From the NCBI RefSeq assembly GCF_000253295.1, contig NC_015717.1, positions 186,001-250,000 of the forward strand: DNA of 64,000 bases, given 5' to 3'. A model generated the notes under the pieces. It did no database searches. It was not told the origin of the DNA and was given only the letters and a program-made list of their open reading frames with translations. This document shows, one piece after another, positions 52,851 to 60,003 of the stretch (position 1 is its first letter; every line of letters begins with the position of its first letter). Source of the DNA: Hyphomicrobium sp. MC1 (lineage in GTDB: Bacteria > Pseudomonadota > Alphaproteobacteria > Rhizobiales > Hyphomicrobiaceae). The translations under genes and the position numbers were made by a program.

Positions 52851-54563
52851 ATGCCCCATCTTGAATCCGACGTTCTCGTCATAGGTGCAGGTGCTGCGGG
52901 CATGACCGCGGCGATGGCGGCAGCGCGAGGCGGCGCATCCGTACTTCTCGTCGACAAAAGTTTAATCGGGCGAGGCGGCGCGACGATCATGGCTCAAATG
53001 ACCGTGGCCGCAGCATTGGGCGAACAAGAGCCGGACGACTGGAAGAAGCATCTCGAAGATACGTTGAAAGCCGGGCGTGGTGTGTGCAACGAGGTGCTTT
53101 CGGAGATCTTGTGCCGCGAGGCGCCAGATCGGATCCGTGAGCTCGACGGCTGGAATGTTGGCTGGGCGCGCGATGCCGACGGTCGCATCGCCGGTGTCAT
53201 GGCGCCGGGACACAGCGTACGTCGCTGCGTTTACGTCGACTTTCTCAATACCGGCCCTGCTATAGCCCAGACGCTTCGCACCCAAGTCTCGCGAGTGAAG
53301 GCGGTTAAGCGCGTTAGCGGACTGTCGATTCGAGATCTCGTTGTGAGCGACGGACGCGTCATAGGTGCAGTAGGTGTGCATGCCGACGATGGGGCGATCG
53401 TTACGATCGCGGCGAAGGCAACTGTCATGGCAGCGGGAGGCCTGACAAAGCTTTTTCAGCGCAACAGCGCCTCAGCAAATATGGGCGGCGACGCATACGC
53501 GATCGCGCTAAGGGCAGGCGCCGAGCTGATCGATATGGAGTTTCCGCAATTTTTCCCGATAGGCCATCTGGCGCCGAGGCTCGTCGGAATGGACCCGATC
53601 ATGTGGGATCCCTTCCGCTACAAGCTCGGAGGACGACTGCTCAACGGTCGAATGGAGGAGTTCCTGGAGACCTACGGAGTGGTCGATCGTGGCAACTATA
53701 CGTCGCCGCGTGATATCACCGCCTACGCCATCGTGAAAGAAAACGAGGCGGGACGAGGCTCTCCTGCGGGCGGCGCCTACCTCAGTTTCATGCACGTTCC
53801 AGAAGAAAAATTGCGCGCGGCGTTCGGTCCAGCGATCGAATTGCTTGCAAAGAACGGCATTGATCTCACAAAGCAGCCTATCGAAGTAGCTCCTATCGCT
53901 CATTATCACATGGGCGGCATTCGAGTGAATGAGAAGATGGAGACAGGCTGTCTCGGACTTTACGGCGCCGGCGAAGCCGTTGGTGGACCGAATGGCGCAA
54001 ATAGGCTGTCCGGCAATGCCCTGCCGGAGGCACTGGTTTTCGGCGAAAGAGCCGGACGGTTCGCAGCCCAGTTCATCGAAGGCGCGAGCGTCGTTTGGTC
54101 AGAAGAAGCCGCGCAGCCGATCATTTCCTTGATCGAGTCCGTGAACGAGCGCGCCAACAACACGGCGAAGACAATAAAGGCAGGTACTTCCGCGCTGTGG
54201 AGCGAACTCCAGGAGTTGATGTGGAAGAAGGTTGGCCTCATGCGCACCGAAGCCTCGCTCTCCGAGGCATTGCAGCGGCTGTCCGAAATGCGCGCCGGTC
54301 TTGGTGACATCCCCCTCAGCTCCGGGATGGTGTTCAACACCACCGTCGAAGAATGGTTCGAGCTGCGTAATTCTCTCCAGATCGCCGAGGCAATCACGCT
54401 TGCTGCGCTCAACCGCAAGGAAAGTCGCGGTGCGCATCAGCGTCTCGATTATCCCGAGACGAAAGATGACTACAAGCGCAATCAGGTTTTGCGCATCGAG
54501 GAGGGGGTCGTCAGCTCTCGCTGGGTTCCTTTAACGCAGCAGGTTCTCGCGACCACATTGTGA
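52851..54563 (+). CDS. FAD-binding fumarate reductase/succinate dehydrogenase-like flavoprotein
   Basis: 570 residues from ATG 52851 with GAGGTC upstream; the longer frame from 52767 crosses the promoter. FAD motif VIGAGAAGMTAAMAAARGG, then IGRGGATIMAQM where SdhA has its His-flavin loop, so FAD is probably not covalently bound through that His. AAGGLTKLFQRNSASANMGGD, SPRDITAYAIV, HYHMGGIRVN and GGPNGANRLSGNALPE complete the family. The sequence suggests a soluble SdhA/AprA/L-aspartate-oxidase-type enzyme that reduces or oxidises a carbon-carbon bond, fed by the 2Fe-2S protein encoded next. The substrate is unknown. Confidence 0.88.
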   Translation: MPHLESDVLVIGAGAAGMTAAMAAARGGASVLLVDKSLIGRGGATIMAQMTVAAALGEQEPDDWKKHLEDTLKAGRGVCNEVLSEILCREAPDRIRELDGWNVGWARDADGRIAGVMAPGHSVRRCVYVDFLNTGPAIAQTLRTQVSRVKAVKRVSGLSIRDLVVSDGRVIGAVGVHADDGAIVTIAAKATVMAAGGLTKLFQRNSASANMGGDAYAIALRAGAELIDMEFPQFFPIGHLAPRLVGMDPIMWDPFRYKLGGRLLNGRMEEFLETYGVVDRGNYTSPRDITAYAIVKENEAGRGSPAGGAYLSFMHVPEEKLRAAFGPAIELLAKNGIDLTKQPIEVAPIAHYHMGGIRVNEKMETGCLGLYGAGEAVGGPNGANRLSGNALPEALVFGERAGRFAAQFIEGASVVWSEEAAQPIISLIESVNERANNTAKTIKAGTSALWSELQELMWKKVGLMRTEASLSEALQRLSEMRAGLGDIPLSSGMVFNTTVEEWFELRNSLQIAEAITLAALNRKESRGAHQRLDYPETKDDYKRNQVLRIEEGVVSSRWVPLTQQVLATTL

Positions 54564-54576
54564 GCAAGTCAGTCTG

Positions 54577-54927
54577 ATGACAACCAACGTCACCATATCG
54601 ATCACGCGCGGCACTGAAGAAAACGGCCTATATCAGCAGGATTTTACTGTCCCCTTCATCGAAGGAATGTCGGTGCTCGATGCGCTTCTCTGGATTCGAG
54701 CGAATGAGGATCCGACGCTCGCGGTGCGTTACAGCTGCATCAACGCAAACGCCTGCAAGGAATGCTCGGTGATGATCAACGGTCAGGTCGAATACGCATG
54801 CACCGCGAAGCTTCCGATAAAGGGCGTCAAGGTCGAGCCGCTGGAAAACAAAACGGTGATCCGAGATCTCGTAACAGACATCCTGCCGTCGAAAGAACAT
54901 CTGTCGACCTTGATGAAGCAGCGCTGA
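54577..54927 (+). CDS. SdhB-like 2Fe-2S protein (N-terminal domain only)
   Basis: 116 residues. The plant-type [2Fe-2S] site lies in YSCINANACKECSVMINGQ and then YAC (residues ~53-75), the pattern of succinate-dehydrogenase iron-sulfur subunits (RxSC...C..C...C). The C-terminal half of SdhB, with its 4Fe-4S and 3Fe-4S clusters, is absent. That function is apparently supplied by the separate ferredoxin encoded 32 bases downstream. It begins 13 bases after the flavoprotein stop and is its likely electron partner. Confidence 0.87.
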   Translation: MTTNVTISITRGTEENGLYQQDFTVPFIEGMSVLDALLWIRANEDPTLAVRYSCINANACKECSVMINGQVEYACTAKLPIKGVKVEPLENKTVIRDLVTDILPSKEHLSTLMKQR

Positions 54928-54959
54928 ACAATGCGCCAATATCGCGTCGGGATTATCTC

Positions 54960-55295
54960 ATGACTTTCGTCGTTACGGAATCGTGCATCAGATGCAAGTT
55001 TCAGGATTGCCTGCAATCGTGTCCGGCCACTTGCTTTTACGAAGGCAAGAACATGCTCGTGATCAATCCTGCGGAATGCATAGATTGCGGAGCCTGTGAG
55101 CCGGAGTGTCCCGCTGAAGCAATCGTGCGCGATACCGCTCCGGGTGCGGAAAAATGGGTCGAATTCAATCGGAAGTACGCTGCTCTTTGGCCGAACATAC
55201 GTAAGCCGACTGTTGTGCCCGACGACGCTGAGGATTGGATCGAGGTCGAGAACAAATTGGAGACGGAATTCGATCCGGACCCCGCGGCCCCTTAA
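54960..55295 (+). CDS. fdxA: FdxA-type 7Fe ferredoxin
   Basis: 111 residues from ATG 54960; an upstream in-frame reading overlaps the previous gene and is rejected. MTFVVTESCIRCKFQDC and QSCPATCFYEGKNMLVI, then CIDCGACEPECPAEAI, match Azotobacter-type ferredoxin I with one 3Fe-4S and one 4Fe-4S cluster. The C-terminal tail (VWPNI-like ALWPNIRKP, DAEDW) is also conserved. It probably shuttles electrons between the FprA-type reductase at 56191 and the flavoprotein/2Fe-2S pair. It could be a dedicated copy separate from a housekeeping fdxA elsewhere in the genome. Confidence 0.9.
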   Translation: MTFVVTESCIRCKFQDCLQSCPATCFYEGKNMLVINPAECIDCGACEPECPAEAIVRDTAPGAEKWVEFNRKYAALWPNIRKPTVVPDDAEDWIEVENKLETEFDPDPAAP

Positions 55296-55328
55296 ACACG
55301 CGATGCAACTTCTATCCAGGAATGAGAC

Positions 55329-56147
55329 ATGAAAAGCGTATGGCTACACGAGCTGCGATGGCCGGACATAGAGGCTTATCTTGAAGATCAGGATGTAGCG
55401 TTGGTTCCGATTGGCGCCACGGAGCAGCACGGTAGGCATACGCCGCTCTTGGTCGACACCGCTTGGGCCAGCGATGTGTCCGAAGCTGTTGCGAAGAAGG
55501 AAGGTGTCCTCGTTGCGCCGCCGATGCATTTTGGCTGGTCTCCGCATCATCTCGCATATCCCGGTGGAATCACGCTGCGTCCTGAAACGCTGATGCAAGT
55601 CGCGATAGACATCGCTGAAAGTCTGATCTCTCATGGCTTCCGAAAGATCATTTTCGTCAACGGCAACCGCGTTGCGAACCTCCCACCGCTTCAGGTCGCA
55701 ATGGCCAAGTTACGCTTCAAGACTGGCGCTTTCGTCGCGATCATCGATACGCATCTCATAGCCCGTAAGGAAGTATGTGAGGCGGCGGGGAACGCGCGCG
55801 ATGCTTCGCATCACGCGGGAAATGTCGAAACCTCATTCATGATGCATGCCCATCCCGATCTGGTGAAGACCGATGAGATTATAGCGCTGCCAGATCATCC
55901 TCTCGCGGTCTTCGCCAGTAATACGCCGATGGATCCGCCGCTCGATCAAAGTGTGGCGTTTGTCCAGCCGACCGCCGAGGAATTCTACAATCGGACTGGC
56001 GGGCAAGGGACATATTCAAATCCAGCCTCGGCGACAGCCGCAATCGGAAAGGCCGTGCTTGACGTGACCATCGCTAGGGCAGCGGAATTTGTTGCGCACG
56101 TCAAGACGCTGGACGTCCGCTGTGAGCGCTGTCCCATCCCGATCTAA
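55329..56147 (+). CDS. Creatininase-family amidohydrolase
   Basis: 272 residues, standard for the family. Metal ligands are visible in IGATEQHGRHTPLLVD (Glu, His, Asp), VNGN and HAGNVETSFMM. Creatininase-fold enzymes hydrolyse cyclic amides (creatinine, formamidopyrimidines, the mycofactocin precursor). In this cluster it is the obvious candidate for opening a lactam ring after hydroxylation and/or reduction. AGGAATGAG precedes the ATG. Confidence 0.9.
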   Translation: MKSVWLHELRWPDIEAYLEDQDVALVPIGATEQHGRHTPLLVDTAWASDVSEAVAKKEGVLVAPPMHFGWSPHHLAYPGGITLRPETLMQVAIDIAESLISHGFRKIIFVNGNRVANLPPLQVAMAKLRFKTGAFVAIIDTHLIARKEVCEAAGNARDASHHAGNVETSFMMHAHPDLVKTDEIIALPDHPLAVFASNTPMDPPLDQSVAFVQPTAEEFYNRTGGQGTYSNPASATAAIGKAVLDVTIARAAEFVAHVKTLDVRCERCPIPI

Positions 56148-56190
56148 CTTCCAGACCCATATTAGTTTGCGGATTCGCGAGAGAGATTTG

Positions 56191-57534
56191 ATGCTCCAAC
56201 AGAATGCGGCTTCTGGATTGAAGATTGCCATTGTCGGCGCGGGGCCTGCAGGATTTTACGCGGCGGAGGCGCTTGCCGCGGCATGTCCCGATTGCGAGAT
56301 CACTTTGATCGAGCGGCTGCCGACGCCCTATGGGCTAATCCGGTCCGGTGTCGCACCAGACCATCAGACGACAAAGTCCATTCAAAACACGTTCGAGCGA
56401 ATTGCGCGGCTGGATAACATACGTTTCGTCGGAAATGTCGAGATTGGCGGTGACGTTTCGCTCGACGAGTTGCGTCGTTTCTACGACGGAGTGGTCCTTG
56501 CGTGCGGCGCGCCCCTCGATGCACCGCTCGGCATTCCTGGCGACAATCTTCCGGAGGTGTACGGTGCCGCGCAATTCGTGGGTTGGTATAATGGCCATCC
56601 GGATTTCGCCGAACTCAATCCCCGTCTCGACGGCGGTGGCGTGGTTGTCATCGGTAACGGCAACGTTGCGATCGATATTGCTCGCGTTCTGTCGAAGTCG
56701 CCCGACGAACTGGCAAACAGTGACATCGCACATCATGCCCTTCAGCGACTCTCTGTAGCAGACTTGTCTGACGTTCACATTGTTGGGCGAAGAGGCCCTG
56801 TCGAGGCCAAGTTCACAACAGCCGAGCTGCAAGAACTGGGAGAACTTCAAACGACTGTAGCGCTCGCGGACGCCGCTGAACTTCCGGAAACGATCGGCGA
56901 AGAGTTTTCGCTGCGGGATCGCAGGTTAAAGAACAAGAACCTCGAATGCTTCAAGGCTTTCGCGCAGGCCGATTCAATGTCGCGCGCGCGCAGATTACGA
57001 TTTCAGTTCAACGCCCGCCCAGTTCAAGTGCTCGGCGACGACCGTGTCGAGGCAGTGCGTTTCGAGCGCACGCGCGTTGTCGGCGAAGCAGTCGAAGGCA
57101 CCGGCGAGATCTTCGAGATACCCTGCAGCCTTGTCGTCTATGCAATTGGATACAGGCCGTCCCCAATGCTCGGTGTGAATCTCCGGGGGACAGACAATCG
57201 CCTGCAGAGTGATGCCGGAAGAGTTGCGCCGGGGCTCTATGTCGTTGGCTGGCTAAAGCGCGGTCCTTCCGGAAAGATAGGTACCAATCGTATCGATGGC
57301 GAAGAGATCGCAAAAAAGATCATCGCTGAAGTCGATGCTTCCGGCCGGACGGGGTTTTCGGGACTCGAAAAGCTATTCCAAGAGAGAAGCTTGCGATGGA
57401 CCGACTTCGATGACTGGAAGGCCATCGAAGCCGCCGAGGTAGCTGCGGCACTGATGGGCGCACCGCGACGTAAGTTCGTCCGGGTGGATCACATGCTCGA
57501 AGTTTGTCGCAAGATACCGGCGACGCCCGCCTAG
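56191..57534 (+). CDS. Ferredoxin-NADP+ reductase, adrenodoxin-reductase (FprA) type
   Basis: 447 residues from ATG 56191. FAD motif IVGAGPAGFYAAEAL, LPTPYGLIRSGVAPDH, the NADP motif VVIGNGNVAIDIARVL, IVGRRGPVEAKFT and GWLKRGPSGKIGTNR are all family hallmarks. It moves electrons between NADPH and ferredoxin. Together with the ferredoxin at 54960 it can supply low-potential electrons to the SdhA-like flavoprotein, so I read this operon as doing a reduction. The reverse, electron disposal to NADP+, is possible. Confidence 0.92.
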   Translation: MLQQNAASGLKIAIVGAGPAGFYAAEALAAACPDCEITLIERLPTPYGLIRSGVAPDHQTTKSIQNTFERIARLDNIRFVGNVEIGGDVSLDELRRFYDGVVLACGAPLDAPLGIPGDNLPEVYGAAQFVGWYNGHPDFAELNPRLDGGGVVVIGNGNVAIDIARVLSKSPDELANSDIAHHALQRLSVADLSDVHIVGRRGPVEAKFTTAELQELGELQTTVALADAAELPETIGEEFSLRDRRLKNKNLECFKAFAQADSMSRARRLRFQFNARPVQVLGDDRVEAVRFERTRVVGEAVEGTGEIFEIPCSLVVYAIGYRPSPMLGVNLRGTDNRLQSDAGRVAPGLYVVGWLKRGPSGKIGTNRIDGEEIAKKIIAEVDASGRTGFSGLEKLFQERSLRWTDFDDWKAIEAAEVAAALMGAPRRKFVRVDHMLEVCRKIPATPA

Positions 57535-57615
57535 AAACGCAGCAATGCGAACTACCGAATTGGCTCTCTCGTTGCGCAGTTCAGTTGGTCGCCGAGAGCC
57601 GTCCGAGGGAACCAC

Positions 57616-59121
57616 ATGGGACACACAGCGGACATTCCTAATTCTACAGAGGATTTTTTTTCGTCCTTCAAAAAGGATCTGGCCCGCCCGGATAGGCTAA
57701 ATTTCCTTGCGTCAGAATTGATCGGCAGGGATGCCGAAATTCTGGGTCCATTCGGAGCAAAACCGCTCATCTATGCTGACTACGTTGCATCTGGTCGAGC
57801 CCTCGCATTGGTTGAGCGTTTCGTAATTGACAAGATACTCCCCTTTTACGCCAACAGTCACACTGAGGCCTCGTTCTGTGGCGGGCTGATGACTCGATTT
57901 CGCAGGGCGGCGCGAGCGGCGATCGCTGAATGCTGTAACGCTGACAGCCGTTACGCCGTCATTTTTGCTGGTTCAGGCGCCACAGCTGGATTGAACCGTC
58001 TAGTGAGTTTGTTTGGGATACGTGAGCACGTGACGCATGGTGTCGTGCCGCGCGTGATCATTGGCCCTTACGAGCACCATTCGAATATTCTGCCTTGGCG
58101 AGAAAGCGGCGCTGAGATTGTCGAGATCGCGGAGGCAGCGACGGGTGGGCCAGATTGGGATCAACTCCATGCAGCGCTGATTGTCGCGGACGATCGCCCA
58201 GTCCTTTGTGCGTTTTCCGCGGCATCCAACGTCACCGGGATCGTGTCCGACGTAGCCGGAATTACGCGAATGGCAAAAGCCAAGAATGCAAAAATTGTGT
58301 GGGACTACGCTGGTGCAGGACCATATTTGCCGATCAACATGCAGCCAGCCAATGACGCTGCAATCGATGCCGTCGTCATCTCTCCCCATAAGTTCATCGG
58401 AGGACCAGCGGCATCAGGCATCCTGATTGTCCGCAAGGACGCGGTGGTGACCGAGAAGCCGACGTGGCCGGGCGGCGGCACTGTCAAGTTCGTGACGCCG
58501 ACTGCTCAGGACTACAGCGATAGTCTCGAAGTGCGCGAGGAAAGCGGAACGCCAAACGTTGTTGGGGATATTCGTGCGGCCCTGGCTTTTCTCGTAAAGG
58601 AAGCTATCGGCATCGACGCAATCACCAAGCGGAACGCGGATTTGCGTGCGCGGGCCTTAGCAGCCTGGGGCGTAAGCGAGCGCATCGAGCTTCTCGGCCA
58701 TCGACAAGCTGAAAGTCTGCCAATTTTCTCGTTCCGGATCAGAGACGGCAAAGGCGGCTACATCCATCAACAACTGATCACGCGCATGCTGAGCGACCGG
58801 TTCGGCATCCAGGCGCGAGGTGGATGCGCATGCGCTGGACCATATGTTCACCGATTGCTCAGGATTGACGAGGACGAGTCCGCAGATCTGCGGCGCGCAA
58901 TTGCTGAAGGAGATGAAATTCGCAAGCCGGGCTTTGTCCGTCTTAACTTTAGCGTCCTGCTTTCCGACGATAAGGCGGACTACATCCTGAACTCCGTCAC
59001 CCAACTAGCGCAAGACGCTACAGCTTATGCCCAACACTACGACGTAGATCCTCGCCGCGCGATTTTTCATCCCAAGTCTGAACTCTCTCAATCTGATCAC
59101 GCTCTCTCAAAAACGATTTGA
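57616..59121 (+). CDS. Class V aminotransferase-fold PLP enzyme, cysteine-desulfurase-like
   Basis: 501 residues. PLP lysine in ISPHKFIGGPAASG; upstream NSHTEAS, SGATAGLNRLVSLF and GPYEHHSNILPW, AFSAASNVTGI, DYAGAGPYLPI as in SufS/NifS relatives. GGCACAGPYVHRLL near residue 400 puts a cysteine where desulfurases have their active-site loop. Two roles are possible: a sulfur donor for the molybdenum cofactor (with XdhC) or for iron-sulfur clusters, or a lyase/transaminase acting on an amino-acid intermediate. The operon position favours neither decisively. Confidence 0.82.
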   Translation: MGHTADIPNSTEDFFSSFKKDLARPDRLNFLASELIGRDAEILGPFGAKPLIYADYVASGRALALVERFVIDKILPFYANSHTEASFCGGLMTRFRRAARAAIAECCNADSRYAVIFAGSGATAGLNRLVSLFGIREHVTHGVVPRVIIGPYEHHSNILPWRESGAEIVEIAEAATGGPDWDQLHAALIVADDRPVLCAFSAASNVTGIVSDVAGITRMAKAKNAKIVWDYAGAGPYLPINMQPANDAAIDAVVISPHKFIGGPAASGILIVRKDAVVTEKPTWPGGGTVKFVTPTAQDYSDSLEVREESGTPNVVGDIRAALAFLVKEAIGIDAITKRNADLRARALAAWGVSERIELLGHRQAESLPIFSFRIRDGKGGYIHQQLITRMLSDRFGIQARGGCACAGPYVHRLLRIDEDESADLRRAIAEGDEIRKPGFVRLNFSVLLSDDKADYILNSVTQLAQDATAYAQHYDVDPRRAIFHPKSELSQSDHALSKTI

Positions 59122-59214
59122 GTTCGCGGATGATAAGATGACCGTAAGTCGACGATAAACACGAGCGCTCAGTAACCGAAGTTTTCTGCAATCAAACTCT
59201 TAGGAAGAAAGATC

Positions 59215-59667
59215 ATGGAATTAAATGGCACTCGCGCCATTCCCGCAAATCGGGATCTTGTCTGGGTATGTCTCAACGATCCTGAAGTTTTGCGCGTCTG
59301 TATTCCTGGATGTGAAGAACTCTCGGGAAACGCCGAGGAAGGGTTTGAAGCGATCGTAAAGCAGAAAATCGGACCGGTGCAGGCTACCTTTCGCGCGAAT
59401 GTTCGCTTGTCCGACGTCAACCCGCCGGAAGGCTATGTCATCAGCGGCGAAGGCAAGGGTGGCATGGCCGGTTTCGCGAATGGCAACGCCAGAGTGTCGC
59501 TTGTTGACGTCGGCGAAACGACGGAACTCAGTTTCACCGTGAATGCGCAGGTCGGCGGAAAGATTGCGCAGCTCGGAAGTCGTCTGATCGATGGATTTGC
59601 TCGCAAGCTGTCTGATCAGTTCTTCGACAGTTTTCAGGTTCAGGTCGAAAATCGGGTTCATGCCTGA
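59215..59667 (+). CDS. CoxG-like SRPBCC-fold protein
   Basis: 150 residues. Reads MELNGTRAIPANRDLVW, LNDPEVLRVCIPGCEELSG, GPVQATFRANVRLSDVNPP and GKIAQLGSRLIDGFARKLSD, the carbon monoxide dehydrogenase subunit G family. CoxG anchors or helps mature CO-dehydrogenase-type molybdenum hydroxylases. Its C-terminal membrane tail is short or absent here. The hydroxylase subunits follow after a 237-base gap and a small ORF. Confidence 0.9.
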   Translation: MELNGTRAIPANRDLVWVCLNDPEVLRVCIPGCEELSGNAEEGFEAIVKQKIGPVQATFRANVRLSDVNPPEGYVISGEGKGGMAGFANGNARVSLVDVGETTELSFTVNAQVGGKIAQLGSRLIDGFARKLSDQFFDSFQVQVENRVHA

Positions 59668-59836
59668 TGCCGGTTCGTGGTTTTGTCACGCCAGCCGCTG
59701 GTCCTCTCCCCGTCCTGAGGGAGTTGCTTTTGATTACGTGTTAAGCTTCGCATGCCCAGCACTTGTTCATTCGGCCCACTCCCTTTGCAAATTTTGCGTA
59801 TAAAGACAGAATTTTATCGATGCCTGGCATTTGTTT

Positions 59837-59865
59837 TTGACATGTTAGAATTGGCTTCTTAGCAT
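59837..59865 (+). promoter_or_regulatory. Promoter upstream of the small ORF and molybdenum hydroxylase
   Basis: TTGACA (59837-59842), 17-base spacer, TAGCAT (59860-59865). TGACATGTTA (59838-59847) is the imperfect copy of the palindrome at 52795. Spacing and flanks (GTTAGAAT) match the flavoprotein promoter, implying one regulator. Confidence 0.65.
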
Positions 59866-59904
59866 GACAGTTATCCGGTGAGCTGCACGACAAGGAGCCG
59901 TTTC

Positions 59905-60003
59905 ATGTTTGACATTCCGCCAAGCGGCAACTTGAAAACAATCCCGGTTGGTAACGCCGCATCGCGTGGTTCTCATATCATTTCCTTCAGGCGGGCGGGA
60001 TGA
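59905..60003 (+). CDS. 32-residue small ORF coupled to the hydroxylase large subunit
   Basis: AAGGAG seven bases before ATG 59905 gives MFDIPPSGNLKTIPVGNAA and then a short basic end (FRRAG). Its TGA overlaps the ATG of the large subunit as ATGA. No hydrophobic segment or known leader motif is visible. Either it is a leader peptide that sets translation of the hydroxylase through coupling, or a genuine small protein. It lies ~40 bases after the predicted transcription start. Confidence 0.55.
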   Translation: MFDIPPSGNLKTIPVGNAASRGSHIISFRRAG

